Counted from the stretch's first letter, positions 16,708-26,499 are shown. The stretch: DNA of 64,000 nucleotides from Lysinibacillus_B sp036662795 (GCF_036662795.1 NZ_JBAFWZ010000001.1:248001-312000), one strand, 5' to 3'. A program made the numbers and translations. The notes: generated by a model not told the origin, from the sequence alone.

Positions 16708-19128
16708 ATGACGAGTGAACGTTTTCAAGATTTACCATTAGAAGAAGTTATGGGTGACCGATTTGGTCGCTATTCAAAATATATTATTCAAGACCGCGCA
16801 CTACCTGATGCACGAGACGGTTTAAAGCCAGTACAAAGACGTATATTATACGCGATGTTTTCAGATAACAATACACATGATAAACCATTTCGTAAATCTG
16901 CCAAAACAGTCGGAAATGTAATCGGTAACTATCATCCACATGGTGATTCATCCGTTTATGAAGCGATGGTTCGTATGAGTCAGGATTGGAAAGCGCGCCA
17001 TATGCTAATCGAAATGCATGGTAATAACGGTTCTGTAGATGGCGATCCAGCTGCTGCGATGCGTTATACAGAAGCCAGATTATCGGCTATTGCTGCTGAA
17101 ATGCTACGTGATATCGGAAAGCGTACCGTAGAATTTGTACCAAATTTTGACGATCAGGATGTTGAGCCAACTGTTTTACCTGCACGATTCCCTAATTTAC
17201 TTGTGAATGGCTCTACCGGAATTTCTGCAGGCTATGCAACAGATATTCCGCCACATAACTTAACAGAATCTTTAGATGCCGTATTAATGAGATTGGACAA
17301 ACCACAAGCATCAGTGGACGAGCTCATGACAGTATTAAAGGGCCCTGATTTCCCAACTGGAGGAATAATTCAGGGGGTAGACGGGATTAAAAAAGCTTAT
17401 GAAACTGGTCGTGGGAAAATCATTGTTCGAGCAAAAGCTGAAATTGAAGCGATTAAAGGGAGTAAGGAGCAAATTGTTGTACACGAGCTTCCTTATGACG
17501 TAAATAAAGCGAACCTTATTAAAAAAATTGATGAGCAACGTGTTGATAGACGCTTAGAGGGAATTGCAGAAGTACGAGATGAATCTGATCGAACAGGGCT
17601 TCGTATTGTGATAGAAATGAAAAAAGATGTTCAGGCACATGGTATCTTAAATTATTTATATAAAACGACAGACCTGCAAGTAACGTATAACTTTAACATG
17701 ATTGCCATTCATAATCGTCGCCCAACAATGATGACCCTACCTCTGCTTTTAGATGCGTATATTGCGCATCAAAAGGAAGTCGTCACAAAGCGTTCGGAAT
17801 ACGACTTAATGAAAGCAAAAGACCGCTTACATATTGTTGAAGGACTTATGAAGGCTTTATCCATTTTAGATGAAGTCATCGCAACAATTCGTGCTTCTCA
17901 GGATAAACGCGATGCAAAAAATAATTTAATTACGAAGTTTCAGTTTACAGAAGTCCAATCAGAAGCAATCGTTAGCTTACAACTATACCGTTTAACAAAC
18001 ACTGATATTACAGAGCTTCGAGCAGAGCAGGATGAACTATCGAAGCTAATTGAACAGCTAACAGCAATATTAAATGACGAGAAAAAGCTTGTGAAAGTGA
18101 TAAAACAAGAACTATCGGATATCAAAAAACGCTTTAGCGAGCCACGTCGTTCGCAAATTCAAGCTGAAATTGAGGAAATCAAGCTAACATTAGATGTGCT
18201 TGTTCCGAGTGAGGAAGTCGTCGTGACCGTTACAAAGGATGGCTACGTGAAACGAACGAGCCTTCGTTCACATAGTGCATCTAACGGTAAAGATTTCGCT
18301 ATGAAGGAATCGGATTACTTACTATATGAGGAAAACATAAATACACAGCACCATTTGTTAATATTTACGACTAAAGGGAACTATATTTATCAACCAGTGC
18401 ATGAGTTACCAGATATTCGTTGGAAGGATCTCGGCCAGCATATATCAAGTATTGTACCACTCGATGCCGAAGAAGAAATTGTATCGGTTATCGGTATAGA
18501 AAAATTTGAACAAGATAATGTTTACGTCTTTACAGCGACAAAAGACGGACAAATTAAACGTTCAGCACTATCTGATTATGCTGTTACACGTTATTCGAAA
18601 CCAATTAAGACAATGAATTTGAAGGGTGACGATGTAATGATTCTTGCTTCACTCGTCACACCTGAGCAAGAACTATTACTAACGACTAATACAAGCTATA
18701 GTATTCGTTTCCCAATGGAAGAACTTCCTGTTACTGGCGTTAAAACAGGTGGAGTTAAAGGCGTACAATTAAAAAATGACGAGTATTTGGCCTCTGCTAA
18801 TGTGTTAAAGCCTGGAGCAGAGCAGGATATCGTTATCGTTACGCAGCGCGGCGCTGTCAAACGTATGAGCTTATCAGAAATTGACCTTGGCAATCGAGCA
18901 AAGCGCGGTGTAGTAACCTTAAAAGAATTAAAATCTAATCCTCATCGCGTATATGCAATAGTTGTCGTGACTGTTTCTGACACGGTCCTACTTGAGACAG
19001 AGAAGGGCGTACAGGAGGAAATTGCTGTCGTAAACCTATCTCGAGCAGATCGATACTCAAACGGCTCCCTACGCATTGATACCGCTTCTGACGGCGCACT
19101 TGCCCGTGTAACTAGAGTAAAAAAATAA
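16708..19128 (+). CDS. parC: DNA topoisomerase IV subunit A (ParC)
   Basis: 806 residues. The breakage-reunion domain has catalytic Tyr120 in AAAMRYTEARL; a C-terminal beta-pinwheel begins near residue 495. The quinolone-resistance region reads HPHGDSSVYEA, with Ser81 and Glu85 at the positions equivalent to the wild-type Ser80 and Glu84 of staphylococcal GrlA, so no common resistance change is seen. A GAGGAGG ribosome binding site and the three-base gap to parE show coupled expression. Confidence 0.97.
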   Translation: MTSERFQDLPLEEVMGDRFGRYSKYIIQDRALPDARDGLKPVQRRILYAMFSDNNTHDKPFRKSAKTVGNVIGNYHPHGDSSVYEAMVRMSQDWKARHMLIEMHGNNGSVDGDPAAAMRYTEARLSAIAAEMLRDIGKRTVEFVPNFDDQDVEPTVLPARFPNLLVNGSTGISAGYATDIPPHNLTESLDAVLMRLDKPQASVDELMTVLKGPDFPTGGIIQGVDGIKKAYETGRGKIIVRAKAEIEAIKGSKEQIVVHELPYDVNKANLIKKIDEQRVDRRLEGIAEVRDESDRTGLRIVIEMKKDVQAHGILNYLYKTTDLQVTYNFNMIAIHNRRPTMMTLPLLLDAYIAHQKEVVTKRSEYDLMKAKDRLHIVEGLMKALSILDEVIATIRASQDKRDAKNNLITKFQFTEVQSEAIVSLQLYRLTNTDITELRAEQDELSKLIEQLTAILNDEKKLVKVIKQELSDIKKRFSEPRRSQIQAEIEEIKLTLDVLVPSEEVVVTVTKDGYVKRTSLRSHSASNGKDFAMKESDYLLYEENINTQHHLLIFTTKGNYIYQPVHELPDIRWKDLGQHISSIVPLDAEEEIVSVIGIEKFEQDNVYVFTATKDGQIKRSALSDYAVTRYSKPIKTMNLKGDDVMILASLVTPEQELLLTTNTSYSIRFPMEELPVTGVKTGGVKGVQLKNDEYLASANVLKPGAEQDIVIVTQRGAVKRMSLSEIDLGNRAKRGVVTLKELKSNPHRVYAIVVVTVSDTVLLETEKGVQEEIAVVNLSRADRYSNGSLRIDTASDGALARVTRVKK

Positions 19129-19137
19129 TCCACATTA

Positions 19138-19170
19138 AAGGTAATCTCGGAAGATGAGATTACCTTTTTT
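19138..19170 (+). terminator. Terminator of parE-parC
   Basis: AAGGTAATCTC pairs perfectly with GAGATTACCTT around a 7-base loop, followed by seven Ts. Confidence 0.9.
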
Positions 19171-19269
19171 TCGATTACTAAATTATAGCTACCTAAAGTC
19201 GTATTGACTTCCTAACGTAATTTCGTTACACTGCAGTTATTTCGTATATCTAAATAAAGGACGGAATTT

Positions 19270-20457
19270 ATGTGGCAGAATCGAAATGTTTGGATCATTT
19301 TAATAGGGGAATTTGTGGTGGGGCTCGGTTTATGGGCTGGTATAATTGGAAACCTTGCTTTTATGCAGGAAATCATTCCTTCAGACTTTAAAAAATCAAT
19401 CCTACTTGCTATTGGTATGCTTGCTGGGGTAATCGTTGGCCCATTAGCAGGAAGGTTGATAGATAGCAGCAAAAAGAAAAATGTTCTAATCTGGGCAAGT
19501 ATCGGAAGAATCATTAGTGTATGTATTATGTTTGTTGCACTAGCAACTGACTCTGTCATTTGGATGCTTTTATTTTTAATCAGCTTACAAATAGCAGCTT
19601 CTTTCTTTATGCCTGCATTACAAGCAGTAATTCCAATGATAGTGAAAGAAAAGGATTTAATGGAGTTAAATGGCTGGCATATGAATGTCCGTACCGTTTC
19701 AAGGATTGTCGGAACAGCGGTCGCTGGGCTGATGCTAACATATTTAGATGTAAAATGGCTTTATATTGCTTCCTTAATCATGTACATTATGATGTTATTC
19801 GTTGTACTTGTATTCAAGCTTGAAGAAACAATTGAACAACCAGCCGTTAGACAAAAAGGGCAGGGGAGCTTTAAGGAAGTCCTTCCTATGTTAAAGGAAC
19901 AGCCAGTCGTGTTAATGACGCTTGTACTAATGATTATTCCAATCTTATTTTTAGGCTCGTTTAATCTAGTCATTATGAAATTAACTGAAATTCATCAATC
20001 CACTAGTTTATCTGGTTTGATTTATACAGCTGAAGGTATAGCCTTTATGCTTGGAGCCTACGCAGTGAAATACTTACAAGCGGCAGTAAAAACTGGAACT
20101 ATGCTCTTTGCAATAGCGTTTATATTGGGGGCATTAGAATTATCGTTGTATTTTGCAGATGTAAAATTACTTGCTATATTAACCTTTGCAATCTTTGGCT
20201 TTTCTGTTGGATGTTTTTTCCCATTAACGATGACAATTTTTCAAAAGCAAGTACCAAAAGGCTTCCATGGCCGATTCTTCTCCTTTCGTAACATGTTAGA
20301 TCAAATGCTATTCCAAGTAATTTTATTATCTACCGGAGCGCTTTTAGATTTAATTGGTTTACAAGCAATGGGTATTGTTTTTGGTTTATTTAGCTTAAGC
20401 TTAACAGCATATTTCTATATTCTTATGAAGCGTAAAAATATTACAATGTCCATATAA
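19270..20457 (+). CDS. Major facilitator superfamily transporter
   Basis: 395 residues, about 12 membrane segments. The arrangement GPLAGRLIDSSKKKNVL (about 57-73) is the loop 2-3 signature of drug:H+ antiporters of the DHA3 type. The central cytoplasmic loop (about 180-205) is charged. Substrate is unknown; efflux is the usual role in this group. An AAAGGACGG ribosome binding site supports ATG 19270. It is a single gene between two terminators. Confidence 0.82.
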   Translation: MWQNRNVWIILIGEFVVGLGLWAGIIGNLAFMQEIIPSDFKKSILLAIGMLAGVIVGPLAGRLIDSSKKKNVLIWASIGRIISVCIMFVALATDSVIWMLLFLISLQIAASFFMPALQAVIPMIVKEKDLMELNGWHMNVRTVSRIVGTAVAGLMLTYLDVKWLYIASLIMYIMMLFVVLVFKLEETIEQPAVRQKGQGSFKEVLPMLKEQPVVLMTLVLMIIPILFLGSFNLVIMKLTEIHQSTSLSGLIYTAEGIAFMLGAYAVKYLQAAVKTGTMLFAIAFILGALELSLYFADVKLLAILTFAIFGFSVGCFFPLTMTIFQKQVPKGFHGRFFSFRNMLDQMLFQVILLSTGALLDLIGLQAMGIVFGLFSLSLTAYFYILMKRKNITMSI

Positions 20458-20460
20458 AAT

Positions 20461-20506
20461 AGGATGTACGAAGCGAAATTTAATCGTTTCGTACATCCTT
20501 TTTATA
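20461..20506. terminator. Terminator between convergent genes
   Basis: AGGATGTACGAAGCG pairs with CGTTTCGTACATCCT (14 of 15 positions), followed by a T-tract on the plus strand. The minus-strand small gene ends inside this hairpin. Confidence 0.85.
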
Positions 20507-20656
20507 TTTTTTAATTTCTTTATCCATCGATTCTCGCTTCGTTTTTGTTTTGCGCTCATGTGTAGAAAAGTCCGCTACACCGCGTTGTATTGTTACATCT
20601 TTTTGTTGATTTCGTAATAGTTTCATCCGCTTCTTTTTTGCATCAGAATTAGACAT
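20480..20656 (-). CDS. Small basic hypothetical protein (58 residues)
   Basis: The ORF starts with MSNSDAKKKRMKLLRN and is Lys/Arg-rich throughout (C-terminus KKYKKDVRND), with no hydrophobic segment. A GAGGTGATT ribosome binding site lies at ideal spacing. Its stop codon is inside the shared transcription terminator. The family is unknown to me; the charge suggests nucleic-acid or ribosome association, but that is speculation. Confidence 0.65.
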   Translation of the reverse strand: MSNSDAKKKRMKLLRNQQKDVTIQRGVADFSTHERKTKTKRESMDKEIKKYKKDVRND

Positions 20657-20719
20657 GGAATCACCTCAATATATACTGTACATGAAATTTTAGCAAAAGA
20701 GTAGGGGAGTCTAAAAGAA

Positions 20720-20747
20720 AAAGCCCCTGACCGAAGTCAGAAGCTTT
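20720..20747 (-). terminator. Terminator of the first symporter cassette
   Basis: AAAGCTTCTGAC and GTCAGGGGCTTT pair over 12 bp with two wobbles, closed by a UUCG tetraloop, followed by TTTC-rich sequence on the minus strand. Confidence 0.88.
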
Positions 20748-20754
20748 TAACCCA

Positions 20755-22308
20755 TTAGTGTGAAACGTCTTGTACAGAAATACCAGTTTGTGCTTTAACA
20801 TCAACTTCACGGTAAACTGCTGGATTTTCTTCTTTAGATAGTAAGCTTCCAATCCAACCACCGATAAAGCCAAGTGGAACTGAAATTAACGCTGGGTTTG
20901 TTAAATCGATTAATGGATCACCAACGAAAATTGCCTTTCCTGCAACTGGGTTCCAAACGTTTGGAGAAACAGCTACTAGAACTAATGCAGAAATTAAACC
21001 AGTTAACATTGCAGTTACAGCACCAGTAGTGTTAAAGCGTTTCCAGTAGATTGTGTAAATAATTACTGGTAAGTTAGCAGATGCGGCAATACAAAATGCT
21101 AGCGATACTAGGAACGCAACGTTTAATGTTTGAGCACCTAATGCTAAAAGGATCGAAACAACAGAGATAATGATCGAACCGATACGAGCAGCCATAACTT
21201 GCTCTTTCTCTGAAACTTGTCCTTTTTTAATAATTTGACCATAAATATCATGTGATAGGGCAGATGCACCCGAAAGTACTAAACCTGCTACTACTGCTAA
21301 AATTGTCGCGAATGCTACAGCACATACGAACGAGAATAGAATGTCGCCACCAAGTGCCTCCGCTAAAAGTGGGGCAGCCATGTTACCTGCAGGGTTCGCA
21401 GCGATAATTTTTTCTTCTCCTACGAATGCAGCTGCACCGAAGCCTAAGAAGATTGTTAATACATAGAATAATCCTACAATCCAAGTAGCCCAAATTACAG
21501 AAGAACGTGCAGTTTTTGCGTCTTTTACTGTGAAGAAACGCATTAAGATATGCGGTAGACCCGCAGTACCAAGTACTAATGCAATTAGCATTGAAATTGT
21601 ATCAATACCGTCTGTGTAACGTAAACCAGGATTTAAGTAAGCTTCTCCATTTTTAGTTACAGTGCTCATTTGCTCGAACATTGTTAAAATGTTGAAGTTG
21701 AATTTTGCTAATACTAAGAATGAGATAATAACAGTACCTAACATTAATAAACATGCTTTAATAATTTGAACCCATGATGTTGCTGTCATACCACCGAATA
21801 ATACATACACTGTCATCATCACACCAACAAGTAGTACCGCTACCCAATATTCAATTCCTAAAAGTAATTGAATAAGTGCACCCGCACCAACTAATTGTGC
21901 GATCATATAGAATAAAACAATTGTAATTGTACTTAATGCTGCCGTACCACGAACCTTTGCTTTATCAAAACGTGCAGTAATCATGTCTGCTAAAGTGAAT
22001 TTACCAAGGTTACGTAATGGCTCTGCTACGATGTAAAGAACCACTAGGTACGCTACTAAATAACCGATAGAGAAGAAGAATCCGTCGAAACCAAATAGGG
22101 CGATCGAACCTGCAATCCCTAAGAATGAAGCAGCTGATAAATAGTCACCTGCGATAGCTAGTCCATTTTGCCAACCTGTTAAACCGCCACCAGCAGTATA
22201 GAAGTCGCTTGCAGATGATGTACGTCTAGACGCCCACCACGTAATAACAAGTGTTAAACCAACGATTGCAACGAAGAAGAAAATGGCTGTAAAGCTTAAA
22301 TCATTCAT
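20755..22308 (-). CDS. actP: Sodium:solute symporter, acetate permease type (copy 1)
   Basis: 517 residues, about 13 membrane segments. The SSS-family signatures include SASDFYTAGGGLTGWQNGLAIAG split across the first loop, then GDYLSAASFLGIAG and the YVLFGGMTATSWVQIIKA segment. It fits the ActP/YwcA group that imports acetate and related short acids with a cation. Its start overlaps the DUF485 gene by four bases (ATGA), as in the E. coli yjcH-actP pair. A close paralogue lies 0.75 kb upstream. The substrate is inferred from family only. Confidence 0.88.
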   Translation of the reverse strand: MNDLSFTAIFFFVAIVGLTLVITWWASRRTSSASDFYTAGGGLTGWQNGLAIAGDYLSAASFLGIAGSIALFGFDGFFFSIGYLVAYLVVLYIVAEPLRNLGKFTLADMITARFDKAKVRGTAALSTITIVLFYMIAQLVGAGALIQLLLGIEYWVAVLLVGVMMTVYVLFGGMTATSWVQIIKACLLMLGTVIISFLVLAKFNFNILTMFEQMSTVTKNGEAYLNPGLRYTDGIDTISMLIALVLGTAGLPHILMRFFTVKDAKTARSSVIWATWIVGLFYVLTIFLGFGAAAFVGEEKIIAANPAGNMAAPLLAEALGGDILFSFVCAVAFATILAVVAGLVLSGASALSHDIYGQIIKKGQVSEKEQVMAARIGSIIISVVSILLALGAQTLNVAFLVSLAFCIAASANLPVIIYTIYWKRFNTTGAVTAMLTGLISALVLVAVSPNVWNPVAGKAIFVGDPLIDLTNPALISVPLGFIGGWIGSLLSKEENPAVYREVDVKAQTGISVQDVSH

Positions 22309-22631
22309 GCGTCACGCCCCCCTTCATATTCTTCAATTACTGCTTTTGCTTCACGGTCAAACGTGCTTGCTTTTGCTACATATAAGTGCGCTAATCCCCA
22401 TGTCATAATAAATAATCCCGCTGCATAGAACCAAACTAACGTAATGTTACCAATAGCTTTTTGATGTAAAATATCCGTATAGGATGTTAACACCGGTAAT
22501 AGCATATACGCTACTAGGAAAACTACTGTGAGTGTCCAAAGAAAAGCATTCTTTTTCTTCGTCAGTTTCTTGAACGACTCAAGTTGTGCAATTTTGTCAT
22601 AATCAACAACTGGTTTGTGATTATTCCCCAT
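22305..22631 (-). CDS. DUF485 membrane protein (copy 1)
   Basis: 108 residues with two membrane helices (about 32-52 and 64-85). It matches the DUF485 family that sits immediately before acetate permease genes (YjcH/YwcB-like); it is likely an accessory partner of the symporter. ATG 22631 is preferred over a TTG one codon earlier because GGGGG lies 8 bases from it. It overlaps the symporter gene by four bases, so translation is coupled. Confidence 0.85.
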   Translation of the reverse strand: MGNNHKPVVDYDKIAQLESFKKLTKKKNAFLWTLTVVFLVAYMLLPVLTSYTDILHQKAIGNITLVWFYAAGLFIMTWGLAHLYVAKASTFDREAKAVIEEYEGGRDA

Positions 22632-22709
22632 CAAACATACCCCCTAAATTGTGTTAAAAATTACTGCTTTGTGTACGTAAAATTCTACTTGAGATATTTT
22701 ACAATTTTC

Positions 22710-22738
22710 ATTTTATTTGAGAGTTCACACAATTGCAA
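22710..22738 (-). promoter_or_regulatory. Candidate sigma-A promoter of cassette 1
   Basis: On the minus strand, TTGCAA is 17 bases from TAAAAT, about 75 bases before the DUF485 start. Confidence 0.5.
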
Positions 22739-23019
22739 TAGTTTTCAAAGAAATTATGTAAAAAAAATTTTGAGAAAAATAGTTTAAACGACAATTTTTA
22801 TTACATGTTATAGAAAAATAACGAGCGAACCATTCATAGGGAACCGCTGAGAACGTTGATATACCAACCTCTATTGAACTATTGATTGATAATTTATTTA
22901 CATGAGCGAGAGAATAATTGCTTTTAAATAGAGGAATAAATATAGGAGAAGATTTATAAAATTAAAACGATTTTTTAAAAAATAATATAGTCTTATAAGT
23001 AATTATTTATAAGAAAAAT

Positions 23020-23052
23020 GAAAAAGCACCAGGATAATTCATCCTGATGCTA
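23020..23052 (-). terminator. Terminator of the second symporter cassette
   Basis: On the minus strand AGCATCAGGAT pairs with ATCCTGGTGCT (one wobble), followed by TTTTTC. Confidence 0.85.
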
Positions 23053-23061
23053 GTAAAAAAA

Positions 23062-24615
23062 TTAGTGTGATATATCAGAAACTGACACACCTGTATTTGC
23101 TTTAACACGGATTTCTTTGTAAATTTCTTCCGCATCTTTTTTGTTTACTTTGCTGCTTCCAATAATAGAACCTACATAACCAGCTAGGAAACCTAATGGA
23201 ATCGTAATAATCGCTGGTACTGAAAGTGGAACTAGTGGATCACCAACAAAGATCGCTTTTCCTTCTACTGGATTCCATACATTTGGACCTAAAGCACCAA
23301 GCACTAAACATGAAACTAAACCTGTAACAATTGCCCATACAACACCTGTTGAGTTGAACTTTTTCCAGTAAATTGTATAGAAAATTACCGGTAAGTTTGC
23401 AGATGCACCGATACAGAATGCAAATGATACTAAGAACGATACGTTTAAGCTTTGCGCGAATAACGCTAAAATAATAGAAATAATAGCAATTGAGATTGAA
23501 CCGATACGTGCAGCTAATACTTGTTGCTTCTCAGTTAATTTACCATCATTTAAAATTTCACCATAAATATCATGCGAAATTGCCGAAGCGCCAGTTAATA
23601 CTAAACCAGATACTACCGCTAGAATAGTAGCAAATGCAACAGCAGCGATGAATGAAAGTAATACGTCTCCACCTAGGAATTCAGCTAACAGTGGGGCAGC
23701 TGTGTTACCAGCAGCGCTTTCTTTAATAATTTCATCGATTCCTACAAAATGCATAGCGCCAAAACCTAAGAAAATAGTTAAAGAGAAGAAGATTGCAGTA
23801 ATCCAAGTTGTCCAAGTAATTGATGCGCGAGCAGTTTTTGCATCTTTAACTGTAAAGAAGCGCATTAAAATATGTGGTAAACCAGATGTACCAAGTACAA
23901 GTGCCATCATCATTGAAACCGAGTCAAGCGTCGATGTATATTTGATTCCCGTATTTAAATATTCCTCACCATGATCCGTTGCAATAGTATCAAACATTTT
24001 CATTAGAGACCAATCAAATTTTGATAATACTAAAACGGCTAATAAGCCTGTACCGAATAATAAAAGACCTGCTTTAATAATTTGTACCCAAGATGTTGCT
24101 GTCATACCACCGAATAATACGTAAGTTGTCATCATTACACCTACGATTAATACAGCAAGCCAGTATTCAAGACCAAATAGAAGTTTAATAAGTGCACCAG
24201 CACCAACAAGCTGAGCAATCATATATAGAATTACAATAATAATTGTACCTGTTGCAGCTACACCGCGAACACGTTTTTCATTGAAACGAGCAGTTAACAT
24301 ATCAGCTAACGTATAGCGTCCTAAATTACGCATAGGTTCTGCGATTACATATAGAAGTACTAAGTTTGCTACTACATAACCTACAGAGAAGAAGAATCCA
24401 TCAAATCCTGTTAGAGCAATTGCCCCGGATACTCCTAAAAATGCAGCTGCCGATAAATAATCCCCTGCAATTGCAAAACCATTTTGCCAGCCCTTTAATC
24501 CACCGCCAGCAGTATAGAAATCACTAGCACTTGAAGTTCTTTTTGCTGCAATATAAGTAATAACTAGAGTTAAAGCAACGATTCCAAAGAAGAAACCACC
24601 TGTTGTCCAATTCAT
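23062..24615 (-). CDS. actP: Sodium:solute symporter, acetate permease type (copy 2)
   Basis: 517 residues, the same length as copy 1 and collinear with it over the whole protein, including SASDFYTAGGGLKGWQNG, GDYLSAAAFLGVSG, YVLFGGMTATSWVQIIKAG and the C-terminal V-x-Q/N-TG-x-SV-x-D-x-SH ending. The two therefore arose by duplication. Differences are scattered rather than clustered, so the copy is not recent. It overlaps its own DUF485 gene by one base. Substrate by family: acetate or a related monocarboxylate. Confidence 0.88.
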   Translation of the reverse strand: MNWTTGGFFFGIVALTLVITYIAAKRTSSASDFYTAGGGLKGWQNGFAIAGDYLSAAAFLGVSGAIALTGFDGFFFSVGYVVANLVLLYVIAEPMRNLGRYTLADMLTARFNEKRVRGVAATGTIIIVILYMIAQLVGAGALIKLLFGLEYWLAVLIVGVMMTTYVLFGGMTATSWVQIIKAGLLLFGTGLLAVLVLSKFDWSLMKMFDTIATDHGEEYLNTGIKYTSTLDSVSMMMALVLGTSGLPHILMRFFTVKDAKTARASITWTTWITAIFFSLTIFLGFGAMHFVGIDEIIKESAAGNTAAPLLAEFLGGDVLLSFIAAVAFATILAVVSGLVLTGASAISHDIYGEILNDGKLTEKQQVLAARIGSISIAIISIILALFAQSLNVSFLVSFAFCIGASANLPVIFYTIYWKKFNSTGVVWAIVTGLVSCLVLGALGPNVWNPVEGKAIFVGDPLVPLSVPAIITIPLGFLAGYVGSIIGSSKVNKKDAEEIYKEIRVKANTGVSVSDISH

Positions 24616-24956
24616 TATTTCCCACCATCTCTTTCATATTCAGCTAAAACATCCTCTACACCTTTATCAAATGAAGGTGCTTTAATTGTGTACACAATCG
24701 CTAATATTACTGTCATTAAAAATAATGCCGCTGAGTACACCCATACACCCGTAATATTACCAAACCATTTCTGTTGTAATACAGATTGGAAAGCTAGGAT
24801 CGGTAATAAGATGTAAAATGTCAAGAATGCAATAGCAGTACCGAATAGGAACGTTTGCTTTTTCTTAACAAACTTGTTGAACGACTCCATTTGGTCGATC
24901 TTTGCATAATCAATATTTTTTTGATTACTGTTGTTTGAAGTTTTTACTTCCGCCAC
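24615..24956 (-). CDS. DUF485 membrane protein (copy 2)
   Basis: 113 residues, paralogous to the protein at 22305-22631 (shared DYAKIDQMESF, VKKKQTFL and W-F-GNIT patterns, two membrane helices). The frame is open 70 codons further upstream, but the GTG at 24956 has a GGGGG ribosome binding site 7 bases away and matches the family length. The N-terminus is enriched in Asn/Ser. Confidence 0.83.
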   Translation of the reverse strand: MAEVKTSNNSNQKNIDYAKIDQMESFNKFVKKKQTFLFGTAIAFLTFYILLPILAFQSVLQQKWFGNITGVWVYSAALFLMTVILAIVYTIKAPSFDKGVEDVLAEYERDGGK

Positions 24957-25595
24957 TATAATTCCCCCTAATGAATTATTATTCTGTTTTAAACGGTTTA
25001 TTTCTGTTTGCCTCCCGTTATAAGTCCTTATTGTAGGAGAGAAATCTTTATAATGCAATACTAAATTTTCAGAATTAAAGTACAGAATATTAAATTCAGA
25101 TAAATCTAATTGTATAGAATTATCAAGTACTAAGTAGAAAATACGAGTACAAAACAGAATCGTCACACCAAAAGGAATAATATTATCGATATAATTAATC
25201 AGAAAAAAATAAACGCAAAACAGAATAAAATTGCACGATGTAGAAATTAATGTTTCGTTAGTCTAAAATAACATTTACACAGAAAAAGAGGTCTAACAAC
25301 TAATTTGTTATATAACAATTTCAGTTTTTGTACTTTTTTGATATTGAAATGAAATAAAAAATAATTTTCTTGACAATCTATTTTTATCTAAAACGAACAT
25401 AAATCAACTAAAAAATGGAATGAACTCCTCTAGTTAATAATTGAAAGATACTAATTTAACTGAAAATTGATATGAGAAAAGACGGAGAGTAATCAACGCG
25501 AGCACCTAGTAATCGTGATTCCTTGCGAGAGTATTACATTCTTCTGTATATTTTATAAGTATCGAATAATGAACAATAGAAAAGAGGGCTTTGCA
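24957..25595. other. Long intergenic region upstream of symporter cassette 2
   Basis: About 640 A/T-rich bases between divergent genes. Apart from the promoter noted separately I see no ORF with a credible start, no terminator and no clear repeat. Confidence 0.5.
25030..25058 (-). promoter_or_regulatory. Candidate promoter of cassette 2
   Basis: On the minus strand TTGCAT is 17 bases from TACAAT; the -10 is good and the -35 is poor, so activation may be needed. Confidence 0.4.
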
Positions 25596-26225
25596 TTGAA
25601 ATATCTTATATTTGATTTTGATGGTACACTAGCTGATTCGACCCAACTATTTATGAAAGCATGGAATACATTCTCAGACAAATATCAATACACTCCCGTG
25701 AACTCAGAAGATTTATTGCTATCGAGAAATTTAACAATCCAGCAGCGAGCAAAGAAGTATCATTTTCCGATGCATAAGCTTCCCGTAATCCTACCTAAGA
25801 TGTATCGTTTCTTTAAAGATCACGTCCATGAAGTGAAGCTATTCAATGGTATAAAGGAAATGTTGGATACCCTTGCAGACAACGGTTTCACCATTATTAT
25901 TCTTTCATCCAATGCTAAAGAAAATATAGAATTGCTCCTGCAGCAAGAACAAGTAACTAGTGTTTCGCAAATTCTCACTTCTAGTAAATTATTCGGTAAG
26001 GATACAGTACTCAAAAAATATATGAAAAAACAGCAAGTTCTACCTGAAGAAATCCTCTATATTGGAGATGAGGTAAGAGATTTACTCTCATGTAATAAAG
26101 TTGGAGTACCATTTATGTGGGTGAGTTGGGGACTAGATGGGTTAGATTTAATTCAAAAAGAAAACCCTAAATATATCGCACATACACCAATAGAAATAAT
26201 AAATACAATATTAAAACCAGTGTAA
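25596..26225 (+). CDS. HAD-superfamily phosphatase
   Basis: 209 residues. Motif I DFDGTLADS is at residues 6-14, motif II is the Ser in IILSSN, and motif IV is IGDEVRD; a helical cap lies between I and II. This is the phosphoglycolate-phosphatase-like HAD group; substrate unknown. The frame is open back to 25515, but AGAGGG sits 8 bases before TTG 25596, and motif I then falls at its usual position. An in-frame open stretch continues past the stop codon (see the next entry). Confidence 0.82.
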   Translation: MKYLIFDFDGTLADSTQLFMKAWNTFSDKYQYTPVNSEDLLLSRNLTIQQRAKKYHFPMHKLPVILPKMYRFFKDHVHEVKLFNGIKEMLDTLADNGFTIIILSSNAKENIELLLQQEQVTSVSQILTSSKLFGKDTVLKKYMKKQQVLPEEILYIGDEVRDLLSCNKVGVPFMWVSWGLDGLDLIQKENPKYIAHTPIEIINTILKPV

Positions 26226-26483
26226 ATTGAAAGTCTGATAGAGAGTACGGTTCAATCAAGTGAAAAAATCCAGCAGTTTAGTATACTGATAGCAGAATTA
26301 TTGCAAGACAGCCAGCTAGAAAATCAAGTATTTAACGCTTTATATGAACATATTCATGCAAATGCTGCCAACAGTCAGGAGTTACTGTCCATGATTGATG
26401 AAGTTTCAAGTTCAATGGAGAGGTTAAACGTCTTATTAGCAAACGTATCTAACAGTACACAGAAGCTGGAAAATATATTTTAA
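26226..26483 (+). pseudogene. Possible remnant of a methyl-accepting/coiled-coil protein C-terminus
   Basis: Directly after the HAD stop the same frame stays open for 85 codons and ends before a strong terminator. The encoded text (EKIQQF..., SQELLSMIDEVSSSMERLNVL, NVSNSTQKLENIF) is helical and Ser/Asn/Glu-rich like the tail of a chemoreceptor. There is no ribosome binding site before the only plausible start (TTG 26301). It may be a decayed gene fused to the HAD gene by deletion, or a real short ORF. Confidence 0.4.
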
Positions 26484-26499
26484 ACTGTAACTAAAAATT

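Larger units (their letters stand above)
22632..23061. other. Intergenic region between the two symporter cassettes
   Basis: About 430 bases, very A/T-rich. It holds the promoter of cassette 1 and the terminator of cassette 2. No further ORF with a ribosome binding site is seen. Confidence 0.6.

Noticed and set aside
16960..16980. Quinolone-resistance mutation in ParC
   Set aside because: Residues equivalent to Ser80 and Glu84 are Ser81 and Glu85, the sensitive state.
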